Below, piece by piece: positions 1 to 14,646 of a stretch of DNA of 64,000 nucleotides. How positions within the stretch are numbered: position 1 is the stretch's first letter; each line of letters starts with the position of its first letter. Both the position numbers and the translations under genes were made by a program. The notes beneath the pieces were generated by a model, which worked only from the letters and a program-made list of their open reading frames with translations, had not been told where the DNA came from and did no database searches. This stretch comes from Grammothele lineata. Its lineage: Eukaryota > Basidiomycota > Agaricomycetes > Polyporales > Polyporaceae. The stretch is taken from NCBI GenBank assembly GCA_002150815.3, contig NDFF03000374.1, positions 111,383 to 175,382 on the forward strand, read 5' to 3'.

Positions 1-329
1 AATCATAGAGACGTTGAATTTGTTGCTGGTGGTCGACACAGCCTATGATACATACATCGTACGTATAGAGACAGCGGATTGTATGCTGCTGTATGGACAT
101 GTACAGCTCCTAATATACACGTGCTACGTCAATCAGGGCGGTGCCCAGCGGCGTGCGGGGATGCAAGGAAGTCGGAGGGACCAACGTCACATTCGGCTCG
201 AACGCGGGGCAAACCAAGGTCTAATCATACACGTCTGTACGCAGCGGAACGGAAGCAGATTCCAAACGTCCAGGTCGCAAAATGCACCTCTTGCCGTCAC
301 AATCATCGTCAAAGCCCGTCGCGCGCAAC
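1..329. other. Intergenic, no gene seen
   Basis: Stretch downstream of the halogenase stop. I see only short overlapping open frames without family resemblance or splice structure. It probably holds the halogenase 3' UTR and terminator, but no specific signal can be named. Confidence 0.5.
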
Positions 330-2956
<2,627 letters not shown>

Positions 2957-4939
2957 GGTCGTTGTTGGAGGGGCAGGACGAGAGGACGGAAAAGGAGCTG
3001 ATGGGCTGGTGGTGCGTCCGGAGAAGGCGTACTGGCAGCACGATCGGGGACGGACGAAAGCTCGGGAGAGCCCGAATTGACCTGCGGAGCCGCTGCGAAC
3101 CCCCTCGGGTTCACGACAGTCTTATATTCTGTGGGTGCGACGGGAGCACATTGAAGTGGCCGGGGAATAAAAGGACCTCATCGAAGATGAACGCCGCAGA
3201 GACCAGGCCGAGCGTCCGGTCGAGGGCGCAGGCGAGGACAGGGCCGACAGGAACGGCCAGCGAGACGGGGCCACACGGCCGGCCAGACGAGAAGCCTCTC
3301 GCAGCCGAGGACAAGCTCGGACGAGCGGGCAGAGAAGCGTCGACCACGCCGAGCGAAAGGCGTCCCATCGCGAACAGACCGTCCCAGCGGAAGCCGCCCA
3401 GGTCATTCGGGCCCGGCACCCGGGAGTGGAGCCCCCTCTGCCTTCTCCGGTGACAACAACTGCTCTATCATAGCAGTCCGGTCAGTCATCGTCAATCTGG
3501 GCCGCCGGTCTTGCGCACCTCGACGTCCGCTTCACACATTCGGCCCCCATCGTCCCAGGGACTCGTCTGTAGCCGCGACCCGTCCTTGCGTTTTGCACGC
3601 TCGGCGGCTCAATGCAGGAAGCATAACGACTACAGTGTACTTGCACGAGAGCGAACTGACGAATGCTCTGGTGGACGGTAGCAGCTGGCAAACAGCAAGC
3701 CTGGCAAACAGCGACTGCTACCACCCGGCCACTCAGATTCAATCTCAGACGTTATGTAAGTTCCTGCTGGCTGACGTCACTGCTTCCTTGCGTTCTTCGA
3801 TTTCTGAGTCTCGAGTCCTTGAGCTTCAGCATCTGCCTCGCGCAGTCTTCTTTTTTCTGCTCAAGACTACGCCCTGTGATCTTGGCCACGAACCGGAGCT
3901 GTCTATGCGTCCCCTTCGCTGCACATTCATCGGCTGCTGTCATCCACCGACCTCAAAGTCCTCGAGCTGTCGCACAATAATATCATTCAGCATACCCGCT
4001 ACCCGCATGGATTAGCGCACCCGCGTTCTAGCTGCCGAGTCCTCCCAGAGCGCGCTCTTGCCTATCATTAGAAGTCGTCAGCTACCGAGAAGTTGCCGCC
4101 GTCCCTTACAGCCTTCACTAAGACGCCAATCAGCTCCGATGATCACATACTTTCTGAGGCCAAGTACCTACACCGCTGCAGACCGTCTCGGCGAGGGTGA
4201 TGTCGAGATCGACATAATGCCCCCTGCATCGAACACACGCAGCATAGATGACGTCGTGGATGATCTTCGTTGGAACTCCAGACTAATATACCCAAGGCTT
4301 CCGGACCTCAGATCGGGTTCGTCCCTTTCTCGAAACAACCCACATTGCTGCGATTCGTCCTCTTGCGAACTCGTTGAAATATTCTAGAATTCTTAGTATA
4401 CGTTCCAAATATGCACTTGCTCTCGCCGATCTGTCTTTCCTAGCTAAGTTGCCGTGTCGCGATGAGGTCATAGTAAGTATTGTCGATCGTCACTAGTATA
4501 TGGTCAAAAGCTGTCTTCTGTCCTGCAATCGCTTTTTGTTATGAAATCTCCCTAAGATATGGCAAGACGCATGCGCGTGGTCCACTGGTCTTTATCATAG
4601 GCTCTCCTTGCAGCACAAGTATAGTCGGATAGAGTTGTTCGTTGGATAATCTCGAATGTAGCGGTGGTTGCGGCGTGCCGCTGGGCATATGATAAAACTC
4701 CCGTTCTTCGACTGTATGCCTGCGCCCATCGATCTTCTTGCCCTGTGGAGTGCACTCCGAGTGCGAGCCGACGGACCGGATAGCGTGTATGTAGGAAATG
4801 CCACATGGCCCAAATTGGCTGGTCAAGCGCTCGCCTGCGCCCCTGGCGGACGACCGGCTAGAGCCTGGCAGAGCCAGCTCCAGCTTCGAGTCGCCACAGC
4901 GGCCTCGCTGTTGCGTTCTCCCTCTTTCCACCATCCTCC
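2957..4939. other. Intergenic region between divergent genes
   Basis: About 2 kb between the halogenase start (minus) and the sensor-like gene start (plus), so it should contain both promoters. It holds many short frames on both strands (for example around 3111-3419 minus and 3593-4015 plus), but none shows a recognisable motif or a consistent exon chain. I see no repeat or RNA gene. Confidence 0.5.
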
Positions 4940-6211
4940 ATGTCTGCGACGGACCCCTCGCATTCACCGCTCTTGCAGGACCGTTCAGCTCCTGCTCTTG
5001 TTCTCTCCACGGGCCCTCCTGAGGATCCACCGCCTCCTTATCCTACGGCGCGTCGCAACCGGAATAATCGCAGAAGACGCGCTGCTGTCGACGCTATCGA
5101 CCACGCCCATCTCCAAGTCCCATCCGACGACTACGACTCTCCTCTTCACCAGCAATCCAATCCTCAAACCAGATCAGAGTATCCCGACGATGCCGAGGCC
5201 ACGGAGAACACGCCTCTCCTTAGCCCCCACTCTCCTGGTTCTCCCCGCCCCGTGCTCCAGGCCGGTTTACGTCGACGACGAACCCTTTCCCTCACAAGCA
5301 CCCTACGCTCTTCCGGCTCACTAGCCCCATCCTTTGCGCAAACTGTGTTCTCCGCGTTCCAGCCGGAACGCGACTCGGACATCGATCCTGATTGTCACGA
5401 GGACAGTGGAGACAATGACGAGTCGGATGGACCCGAGTTGGATAGCCCCATAGGACGCGACTACGACGCCCAACAGAGAGCATTTGCAGCAGACCTGTCT
5501 GGTTATACCCAACGCCACGCGCAAAGACAGCTTCCACTTCCTTTCGGCGCGCGTTGCAGGCGGTACTTCCGCCCCCTTCGAAAACGGGCGTACTACGCTG
5601 CCATCCTACACCTCGTCGTCCTCAATTTCCCTTACGCCTTGCTTGCATGGGTGTTCCTTTTCGTGTTTACGCTGGTACGTGCCCCTCCGCCCGCGCGTCC
5701 GCAGCTGCTGAGCACGCACGCTGACGACTGAACGCCACAACAGGTTGGCACTTGCACACTAATGGCGCTCCCCCTTGGCGCAGTGCTGTGTTTCATCGAC
5801 CTCTTCGGTGCGCGTCTGCTCGCGAGGGGCGAGCTCGCGCTCCAGACAACGTTCCACGGCCCGCTCTCGTACCCGCTCCCTCAACCGCCCCTCCCGATTT
5901 TCACGCGCACGCGGCCGCCCACTCCAGCGCAGCTCGAGGCGGGCGTACCGGCGAGCGCGGTGGTGAAAGAGACGTCGTTCTACCGTAACGCGTACGCGAT
6001 GTTCACGGACCCGACTAGCTACCAGGCGCTGTTCTACTTCCTCGTGCTCAAGCCGGGCGTGACAGTGCTCATGTTCCTGTTCTTCTTGGTCATAGTACCC
6101 GTCGCTGCGGCGACGGTGGTCGCGCTCCCGGCGGTGATGCGGCTTGCGCGGAGGATGGGGATATGGCAGGCGAACGTGGCCGTTGAAGGGCTTTATTTCG
6201 CTGCCCGGTGA
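4940..6211 (+). CDS. Membrane protein with sensor-like C-terminal region
   Basis: Two exons (4940-5674 and 5744-6211; donor GTACGT, acceptor CAACAG) give 400 residues in phase 0. Residues 1-210 are polar and Pro/Ser/Arg-rich with acidic stretches, probably a disordered cytosolic tail. From about 217 there is a long hydrophobic segment (AAILHLVVLNFPYALLAWVF) that continues across the splice junction into VGTCTLMALPLGAVLCFIDL. A second hydrophobic pair follows near 340-375. The layout of hydrophobic hairpin, PLG..D..GAR motif, soluble loop and a second hairpin resembles the 'putative sensor' membrane domain family; that assignment is inference from pattern. It lies just upstream of the tryptophan gene on the same strand, with no evidence of a functional link. 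Confidence 0.75.
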
Positions 6212-6762
6212 TGATATTGTGGGCGTTCCGGTAGGATGCTCCACTTGTACTGTACATTTCGTAAACGTGTAGGTTGTACGCTCCTTGGCGGCAGTGCGCG
6301 CAGGTAGCTGCTATGCCACAGCTGTCCGTTTTCACCTCTTTATATGCGCATGCCGCGCGTTTCGCGTGAAGGACGTGCGAGTCAAAGGCCAGAGAGAGGT
6401 GCGCGTCGGCGGTAAGATAGGGTTAGGGTTCATGTAGCCTTTAGCCGTCCCGAAGATGTCAGTCCGCAGACTGTTGGCCAACTGCGCCTCCTCCTTCTCT
6501 CCGCCCGCGGCTCGCCGAACTCGCTCCTCGCCTCAGCTCCGACTGGTACTTTCGCCATCTTGGTGTGGCCCGTAATTAGTCGGGTGCAACGATCAAACTG
6601 TGCGTGCTCACACCTTTACTCATCCCGTTTAAAAACCCGGCCTTAACCCGCGTGCGCTGACTCGACCCAGCCCAGGTCTTTTTCTACCCGCGGTCCTTCT
6701 ACGTTCTCCAACCCCAGCTCCCCACCCACCACTTCCCGCTCACCTCCTCTTGATCACACACC
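6212..6762 (+). promoter_or_regulatory. Promoter and 5' leader of the tryptophan gene
   Basis: Intergenic stretch ending at the tryptophan gene ATG. A TATA-like TTTAAAAA lies near 6628-6635, about 130 nt before the start codon, followed by a pyrimidine-rich leader (about 6670-6760) typical of well-expressed basidiomycete genes. The first part should be the 3' UTR of the membrane protein. Positions of transcription start and polyadenylation are not determined. Confidence 0.4.
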
Positions 6763-9700
6763 ATGGCCCTCGTCCTCCCGCTCGAGCTGACGCGCCCCCT
6801 GGACGTGCTCCTGATCGACAACTTCGACTCCTTCACCTGGAACATCTACCAGTCGCTCTGCCTGCTCGGCGCGGACGTGACCGTCATCCGGAACGACGCG
6901 ATCACCGCCGCGGCGTTCCCGCTCCTCAAGCTCAACTCGCTCATCGTCTCGCCCGGCCCGGGACACCCCCAGACGGACTCGGGCATCTCGCGCGAGGCGA
7001 TCAAGTACTTTGCGGGGCGGGTGCCCGTGCTGGGCGTGTGCATGGGCCTGGAGTGCCTCGTGGACGTGTTTGGGGGCAGCATCGGGTGAGTTGGGATGTC
7101 CGGTGTCGTTTGTGCGACGTTGCGCGCTGGCGAGGGGGTTGTGCGGCGGAGTGGTGGAAGAGAGGCGTTTGCTTGCGCAGTTACCGTTTGCGTGTGTGTG
7201 TGTGTGGTAAGGCGGCGCATCGCTGGCGTCTCGCGTGTGCATGGGTTCCGCTTATGCTCCCGCGAGGCGTCTGTGGAGGTTGCGTACGCGGTGATCTTCT
7301 TTGCTGTTATGGGCAATGGATGAGAGTGCGGTGCTTCTGCGTCCAAGTCAGATCCTTGTTTGCCCAACAAACTTCCATCTACCATACGTTGGAATGTTCT
7401 CTGACATTGTATGTCCGTGGACGCCGCGCCGTGCATCGCATCGAAGAGGCTCACGGCCTGGAAGGCGTAAAGCTCGCACGCACAGGGTGTTTCACATTGA
7501 CGCAGAAAGAGCCGTGAGTGTTGAGGATGGAGCTTCCAAGCTTGGTGGTGGTTAGCGTCTGGCGAAAGCGATAACACTCAGGATGCCTGGAAGTCTCCAG
7601 CGGATTGGCTCCGACGTCGGCAGATGCACGCAGTGCTTCAGTGGCTGGGTGCTTGGATAGGCAGCGTCGATCTCTATCTTCTCTGATAGCTTGCAGGGCT
7701 TCTTAGGATTGCGAGTGCTGATGCCATTGCCCAGATTTGCAGGGGAGATCATGCACGGAAAAGTGAGCGCGATCCGGCACGACGGCCGGGGCTGCTTCAA
7801 GGACGTCCCGCAGGGGATCAAGTCGACGCGGTACCACTCGCTGAGCGCGAGCACGACTACGCTGCCTGCCGACCTTGCGATCACGGCGATTGCGCAGGAG
7901 AGTGGGGTGATTATGGGCGTGCGGCACCGCAAGTACACGCTGGAGGCGGTGCAGTACCACCCGGAGAGCATCCTGTCTGAGGGCGGAGACACGCTGCTGA
8001 AGAACTTCCTGGCTCTGCGCGGAGGCACGTGGGAGCTGAACCCGACGTTCCGGGTGACGGCGGACGCGCTGCCCGCGTTCGGGCTGGAGGGCATCGCAGA
8101 CAAGGTGCCGAGCACGACCGCGAACGGGAACGCCACCGCGGGGACGTCGTCGTCCAAGGTGCCGACCATCCTCGAGAAGATCTATGCCCAGCGAATCAGC
8201 GACGTCCAGGCCGCCAAGCAGACGCCGGGCACGACCCCCGAGGACCTCGAGACCCTCCTCAACCTGAACCTCGCCCCGCCCGTGATCGACTTCCTCGCCC
8301 GCCTCAAGCAGGCCCCCAAGAAGCCTGCCCTCATGGCGGAGGTCAAGCGCGCGAGCCCCTCCAAGGGCCCCATCGCCATGACCGTCAACTCGGCCCAGCA
8401 GGCTCTTACCTATGCCCTCGCCGGCGCGTCTGTCATCTCCGTCCTTACGGAGCCCACTTGGTTCAAGGGCACACTTCTCGACATGCGCCTCGCCCGCCAG
8501 GCCATTGACGCCCTCCCCCATCGGCCCGCCATCCTCCGCAAAGACTTCATCTTTGATGAGTACCAGATCGCCGAGGCCCGCCTCCACGGCGCCGACTCTG
8601 TCCTTCTCATTGTCGCCATGCTCCCGACCCCGCGCCTTCATGCGCTCTATGAGTATGCACGCTCGCTCGGCATGGAGCCCCTCGTCGAGGTCAACAACGC
8701 CCGCGAGATGGAGGCCGCGCTCGCCCTCGGCGCAAAGGTCGTCGGCGTCAACAACCGCAACCTCCACGACTTCCAGGTCGACATGCAGACCACCAGCCGC
8801 CTTGTCGACATGGTCCGCGAGCGTGACATCATCCTCTGCGCCCTTAGCGGCATTAAGGACGTCGAGGACGTCCGGACGTACGCTGAGCAGGGCATTAATG
8901 CCATCCTCGTCGGCGAGGCGCTCATGCGCGCAAAGGACACCAAGGCGTTCATCCGCCAGCTCCTCGACTGGCCGGAGCCCGAGGACCCCAAGGGTAAAGG
9001 GGTCGAGACTTTGCCGCCCCTTGTCAAGATCTGCGGCGTCAAGACCGTCGACGAAGCTATCCACGCCATCGAAGCCGGCGCCGACATGATCGGCCTTATG
9101 TTCGTCCCCAAGAGCAAGCGCTACGTCTCGCCCGAGCAGGCCCGCAAGATCTCCGCCGCGGTGCACTCGCACCTCCTCGCGCAGGCCGAGCAGCAGCCAG
9201 CGCACGCTACCGCCAACGGGACAGCGGCGACCGTGGAGGACATGCAGAACGAGCCGTGGTTCACGGCGCACGCGCGGCGGCTCAGCGCCGCCCTGGCGCG
9301 GGAGGGCGCGCGCCGGCCGCGCGTCGTGGGCGTGTTCCAGGACCAGCCGCTCGAGGCGGTCCTCGCCGCCGTCGAGGACGCGCAGCTCGACATGGTCCAG
9401 CTCCACGGGCGCGAGCCTGTTGGGTGGGCGCGGCACGTCCCCGTGCCCGTCATCCGCGCCTTCCACGTCGACGAGGAGGGCCACGGGCTCGCGGGCATCG
9501 CGCGCCCGGGCCCGCATGAGTTCGTCCTTCTGGACGCGGTCGCGAAGGGCAGCAAGGACGGGCTTAGCGGGGGTACGGGGACCAGGGTGGACGTCGAGAT
9601 CGCGAGGGCGGTTGTGGATAAGGGCGAGGTGGGTGGTGGGAGCTTGCCCATCGTGCTTGCCGGCGGGCTCACCCCGGACAATGTGGAGGAGGTTGTCCGC

Positions 9701-9817
9701 GCGGTGCGCCCGTGGGCGGTGGACGTCAGCGGTGGCGTCGAGCTCAAGGACGGGTCGGCGAAGGACCCGGCGAGGGTTCAGGCGTTCATCGCTGCTGCGA
9801 AGAGTGTGAAGTTGTAG
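6763..9817 (+). CDS. TRP1: Trifunctional tryptophan biosynthesis protein (GATase/IGPS/PRAI)
   Basis: Fused enzyme for three steps of tryptophan synthesis: glutamine amidotransferase subunit of anthranilate synthase, indole-3-glycerol-phosphate synthase, and phosphoribosylanthranilate isomerase. Exons 6763-7085 and 7735-9817 give 801 residues. The GATase nucleophile is Cys93 in GVCMGLE, with His183 and Glu185 in QYHPES. IGPS starts near residue 240, with KRASPSKG at 312-319 and the RKDFIFDEYQ strand further on. PRAI starts with KICGVK at 539-544 and ends with LAGGLTPDNV and DVSGGVE. The acceptor at 7734 was chosen over the CAG at 7742 because only it keeps frame and restores the conserved FAGEIMHGK. 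The 649-nt intron is far longer than the others in this window. All catalytic landmarks are present, so the gene looks functional. Confidence 0.96.
7086..7734 (+). other. Unusually long intron of TRP1
   Basis: A 649-nt intron with donor GTGAGT and acceptor CCCAG, interrupting the amidotransferase domain between Gly and Phe of the conserved GxAGEI segment. Typical introns here are 50-70 nt. It contains a short GT-rich run (GTGTGTGTGTGTG at about 7193-7205) but no convincing nested gene or RNA. Confidence 0.85.
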
Positions 9818-9968
9818 ATTCTGAAAGCATAGTAGAGTATGATTGTAGAGTATGTTGGTGTCACGATACAGTTGTACGTTCACGTTGGTTTCACGGGCAT
9901 GGAATGAAGCACAGGAGGAATAGGAAAGATTGTGTCATTGGAATGGCGTAAGGAAGTAAGTATCGTAA

Positions 9969-10061
9969 GACACTATGGCCGAGTGGTTAAGGCGACAGAT
10001 TCGAATTAGTTCGACTATCTGTTTCCCTCTGGGAGCGCAGGTTCAAATCCTGCTGGTGTCG
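9969..10061 (+). tRNA. tRNA-Ser(CGA) with 11-nt intron
   Basis: Cloverleaf read directly from sequence. The 7-bp acceptor stem is GACACTA with TGGTGTC (one G-T pair) and the discriminator base is G at 10061. The D arm is GGCCGAGTGGTTAAGGC. The anticodon stem ACAGA/TCTGT encloses loop bases TTCGAA, with anticodon CGA at 10002-10004. An 11-nt intron (10006-10016) sits in the canonical place one base 3' of the anticodon. The long variable arm (TCCC/GGGA stem) and the T arm GCAGG-TTCAAAT-CCTGC support serine identity. A T run at 10062-10065 is the likely Pol III terminator. Confidence 0.92.
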
Positions 10062-10065
10062 TTTT
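10062..10065 (+). terminator. Pol III T-run terminator
   Basis: TTTT immediately after the tRNA discriminator base, the usual RNA polymerase III stop signal. Confidence 0.6.
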
Positions 10066-12293
10066 GCCGGGGTGGTGTGGAATTTCATTGCCAGAATCAT
10101 GGGCATGGTGCTTCGCAATCGATGTATGCAAGATGAAGCATGGTGAGGTACAGTGTTCGTTTCTACCGCAGCATATATTGGAGGCAATAGTATCCAATAC
10201 GGTGTTGCATCACTTGGTCTCCCGTAGGTTGCCCAGCTACGCACAACTGACGGCGACAGTGATCGCACCCATGTTTGGCCTCACTGGCATCAACGTAGAT
10301 CGTCAGTTATTGGAATGTAGCTACGGCGGCTCGAGCGACGTGGTGTATGGGCGATGCGCTCGTTTCCGACCAATTGGTACGCTTCATTCATGCCCACTCC
10401 GTGAACCGGTGTATAGCACGCTAAATCCGATCGAAGAGCGGCGTTGAGGAGCCCATATTTCACCCGGTGTGAACTGGGCGCGAACTTGTCAGAAGCCGCC
10501 CGCCTTGAGCCCGCGTCTGTGACCAATAGCATCTGAGACGTGAGGTGCACAGGCCGCAGAGAACGCTTGGCGAGGACCTACTTGGGGTAAGGAGCTGAGC
10601 GAGACAGTCCTTGAGATTTGGAACAACTGAATGGAGAGGACAGGTTAACGAACTTTGTTCGGGGAATATAGCGCTAGCACGTCTGCGCATTGAGTGGGGC
10701 CATAGGAGTGTTACGAGCCAATGGAAGTTCTAACATACACGCACAGTAAAGTCGCTCCATCTACGCGGTGACTCCACGAGCGTTGAGCGACTCGTTTGGA
10801 ACGCGGGTTAGCCCTGGCCATCATTTGGGAGGTCAATTCAAGCGAGGCATATCGCAGTGCCATAACCTGTCCGCGAGGCTGCGTGAGGCCTATAAAGTGG
10901 GAATGATGGTTGAGCAGTCGTCTTGGAGGTATATGCGTAGAAACGGTCGTTGAAACACTGCAGTCGTAGCCGTATTTGGGTTTCACCTATGACAATGACG
11001 GGGCAAAAACAGGGAGCGCATGCGCAGCGCGGACACCGACGCCGCCGTAGTCTGAGAGCAACATGTCAGATACAGCGCACCGTACTCGGGAATCTCGCAT
11101 GTCACAGAAAGTCCCGTTCATTCCGGAACGTCGTATAGACTTGATGTGTATTCGATGCGAGCGGCGATAGATATCTTCAATAGGGACTGCTGTTTTTGGA
11201 ACGTCCATTGTGGCTAGCGGAGACCTCGCACTAGTGTTAGTGAAGAGGAAGGCGAACCCCGCTCCTCGGATACCGCTCGGCATTGACACTGTTGTACTGA
11301 CGTACTTCGCCGCGGAGCTTCTCCGCGCATGGCAGCCCAGGCCCACGCGACGACGCCAGAAGGAGGCGTCCTTGGACAATGATGACCACGTTAGTGGGTC
11401 CAGAAGAAAGGGAAGACGAAAGGAAGATCACCTTCTGGCTACCGGCAATCATGGCGCGCGCACGGCGCAACTCAGGTGGGCGTTGGACGACGTTCGAAGC
11501 CGTCTCTCGAATTCTGCGACTATGTTCTCCGTCCGTCGTGTCGAGACGCGTATTGCCTCCGACACGCGAAGCTACGACTGGCACTAGGCGAAGCCAGGCA
11601 GACGTTGTAGCGTTGGCATGTTGTTGAGGTCTGTATCCACCCGACCCAGGGCCCCCGCGTACATGGAAGGTACTTAGGGAGGTATATAGTGGTAGAGAAG
11701 CCGTATTTGCCACAAGACGAGAGGAGCAAGCCGACAGGGAGCAAGCTTGCGAGGGTCAACAGGACTAAGGGTAAGAAAAAAGTACTACGTAGGTAATTAC
11801 AGTGGGATAAAGACAACAAAAGCGATCCAGACACATCCAGACATGAGCACAATCACGAGTGGAAGACGTGAAACGGAAAGGGAGAAAGTGCGGCGGAGAA
11901 GCGGTCGTGGATCGAAGTGGGGGCGGCGATGGGGGGTGGTGTGTGCTCGAGATCACAGCGGCATGTGGACATGTAAGGAACGGCAGGGAGCGACGTGGGC
12001 GAGCCAGGGGGCTAGCGTATCAGGCGAGAAACATTTTCCAACTATGTACAATATGCGGTGGAAGTGCAGTGCCCGGCGGAGCGCGACGCAGCCACAGCGC
12101 GCGCCGAAGAGGCGAAGGTGATCATGATGAAAGTCGTGAACGCCGGGATATGACACATGGTGGAAGGTATGCGGAGAGAGAGATGATGGACCGGGACCGG
12201 GAAGAGAGGAAACGACGCCGAGGATAAGAAGATGCAGCATGCACACAGACGAAGCGAGGCCCGTTGATCAGACGTCCGCGTCGAAGCCCATAT
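10066..12293. other. Intergenic region, no supported gene
   Basis: About 2.2 kb between the tRNA and the 3' end of the G-alpha gene. Short frames occur on both strands. The most protein-like is a minus-strand frame near 11520-11852 with a hydrophobic stretch (LPLVLLTLASLLPVGLLL), but I could not chain it to other exons or recognise a family, so it is not called. The part nearest 12293 should hold the G-alpha 3' UTR. Confidence 0.45.
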
Positions 12294-13906
12294 TTACAGA
12301 AGACCACATTCCCGCAAGTGAAGTTGCAGGAGAATGTCCTGTATGGCGCTCAGAACGACTGTGATCGCGCCGTAGTTCGTACCGTGCAAGATCCGACGGG
12401 AGACGGGTCACGCCACGACATCGCCATAGAGAAATCGGCGAGAGTCGGCGTCCGTACCACGATGTTGATAGGTTGAGGGGGGAGACGAGACGTGGGTATA
12501 AGATGACGGAAAGGGGCAGGGCATCATTCCAACAATCAGCGCTGAGCGTGAAAAGACCAAGGAGGCGAATGGACGTACACTTGATTTGTTGGGTATCCGT
12601 TGCGCAGGTGTAGTGCGCGTAGATCTGCTTCGTCGCTGCGCTCTGGTTGAGCGACACGAAGCGATGAAGGAGATAGTTGCATGCTGCGTCGTAGTCGTCG
12701 CCGCCGGTGTAGTCGGGGAAGTAGTCACCCAGTGGCGACCGGGGCAACTTCTCAGCGAACAGATCAATCTTGTTCAGGAACAAGATCTAATCAGACACAG
12801 TTGCATGTACGAGTCAGCGTCTCAGTCAGCATTGAAGGGTAACACTGCTTACGATCGACGTCTTCACAAACCATCTCGAATTGCATATCGAGTCGAAGAG
12901 CGTAAGGGCCTCCTGCATACGGTTCTGCGAAGGAAATGAAGCGTGAAGAGATGTTAAACAGAGAGTGCCGGCCGTAACATACCACACTCTCATCCTCATA
13001 AAGCATCTGATCGTACTCGCTGAGGGAGACGAGGAAGACCAGGGCGGTAACGTTCTCAAAGCAGTGAATCCACTTCTTACGCTCGGACCGCTGGCCGCCG
13101 ACATCGAAGAGCTTGTAGGTGAGCTCGCCAACCTTGAACGTAGTCTCGGTGATACCAGTGGTCTTGACACGGGAGCGGAGGATGTCCTGGTCGGTAGGCA
13201 TGTAGTTGGGGGCGGTCATGCGGTCGATAGCGTTGAAGTAGTAAACGGCCGAATCGTTGAGCTGGACTCGCGGGAACGAGCAACGGCCTCCTTGACGCCG
13301 GGATCCTTCCAAAGCCCGCGGATGGAGTCCGCGACGTCGCGAGGCATAACGTCGCCCTCAATCTGACCGGGCAGAGAGAGGACGACGGACCGCCGGGCAT
13401 CGTTTTGAGGAGAGAGCTGGATATCCAAGTGCGGCATGGCCTCAAGAATGGCACTGGGAAAGCAGTGGGATATGAACGCCCGGAGGGACGAGGGGGCTGG
13501 TTGGAGATGAGACTGACCGCATGGACTGGATCGTGTTGGAGAATATGATCTCCTTGTACGAGTCACGCTCCTGCTCGTTGTAGCCGCCATGGTTGATGAT
13601 TTTCATCTGTTTGAGGACGGTGGACTGGAAGACGGGGGGACGTGTCAGTCGGGGAAGGGGGCGAGTGAGGATGGAGGAATGACCTTTCCAGACTCTCCCG
13701 CTCCCAGAAGCAACATCTTAATCTCATTCTTCGCCATCATACGGTCGCGCTTGAGCTGGTTCTCAATCTCGTCATTGCCTGAGGGGGACGGGAGAGGTGA
13801 GCTGGGTAGACGGACAGGAGGGAAACAGGGGGCGAAAGCGGGTTGATTGGGAGTACTTACGGGCCTTGGCCTCGTCGTCGATGCCGGAAGACTGAACGCA
13901 ACCCAT
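12294..13906 (-). CDS. Heterotrimeric G-protein alpha subunit, apparent 1-nt frameshift
   Basis: GTP-binding alpha subunit coupling seven-helix receptors to cAMP or MAPK pathways at the plasma membrane. Seven exons: 13906-13861, 13778-13684, 13624-13518, 13453-12983, 12924-12853, 12786-12579, 12358-12294. The N-terminus MGCVQSS offers Gly2 for myristoylation and Cys3 for palmitoylation. The P-loop GAGESGK is at 41-47 and is followed by the [12 protein letters not shown] switch II, NKID and CATD nucleotide-binding motifs. The C-terminus ECGLL has Cys at -4, the pertussis-toxin site of Gi-type subunits (fungal group I). At about 13266 one base is missing: the frame before it runs ...VARSRE and the frame after it runs [10 protein letters not shown]. 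With one base added the length is exactly 354 residues, the family norm. No GT-AG intron explains the shift. Either an assembly error or a recent disabling mutation is possible. Confidence 0.93.
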
Positions 13907-14646
13907 GGCTGGGAGAGATGAGAAAGCGGAGGGGAAGGGAGTAAAAGAGCGGGAGGGGCGGGCGGGAGAGCGGTGTGGTGGAGGAAGAGGACAGAGAGGG
14001 ATCAGTGTTGGAGAGGGAAGAAGAAGGCCGTCGCCTCGCCGCGACCCGCCAGCGCGCCCCCGCCCGCCGAGCGCCCGCACAGGCGCCCGCCTCCACTCCA
14101 AACACGGCCCAGCCCGACAACCGCCAGGGCGTGATCTCTCCGGCCAGATGCCTGTTCGCTCACGTTCGCTCCCATGTTGGCGGCCCACGCCTACCCTCGT
14201 CCTTGCCTCATCCCGACGCTCGGCTCCCGGCAGCGCCCTCGCGCCTCGGCGTCCTATCAATTTGCCTTCGCTTCGCCGTCGCACACTCGTCGCGCACCCA
14301 TCATCGTTTATGGCGGTGTGTGCGCAGACGTGCGCTCAAAGACTACGTATGGTACAGCAAAGCAAAGCGGGCGCCGCTACGCTCTAAGCAGCCCGAATAT
14401 CCAAATATACACATGAAGCAAGTACACCTCCACCAGTCCAAACATCCGCCACACCGCCAGCCCGTATCCAGCCTGGTGCCGTCGCGCAACAGCGGCACCA
14501 AGTCCGTCCACACCGCCCATCCCGCCTGCTCCGCTTGCCGTCAGATCGCCCATTTGTCCGACATCGTCGCTAGCGGGATGTGTCGCACCCAGATCCTTCT
14601 CGCACGCAGGCGCAGCAGGAGGCACGACGCTCTCTCCAGGAGCTAG
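13907..14646 (-). promoter_or_regulatory. Upstream region of the G-alpha gene
   Basis: About 740 nt between the G-alpha start and the stop of the next minus-strand gene. The minus strand is pyrimidine-rich just before the ATG (about 13910-14020), as expected for a promoter and leader. The distal part should be the 3' UTR of the AAA ATPase. No TATA box stands out. Confidence 0.4.

Noticed and set aside
7279..7290. 12-nt microexon in the long TRP1 intron that would encode V-A-Y-A
   Set aside because: Attractive because homologues have a YAG motif, but phase does not match the donor, and the acceptor at 7734 already supplies FAG.
7735..7742. TRP1 acceptor at the CAG ending at 7742
   Set aside because: It shifts the frame of the whole second exon and deletes conserved FA of the FAGEIMHGK segment; the CCCAG ending at 7734 fits both.
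9987..10268. Minus-strand frames across the tRNA
   Set aside because: They are antisense to a well-formed tRNA-Ser and have no protein features.
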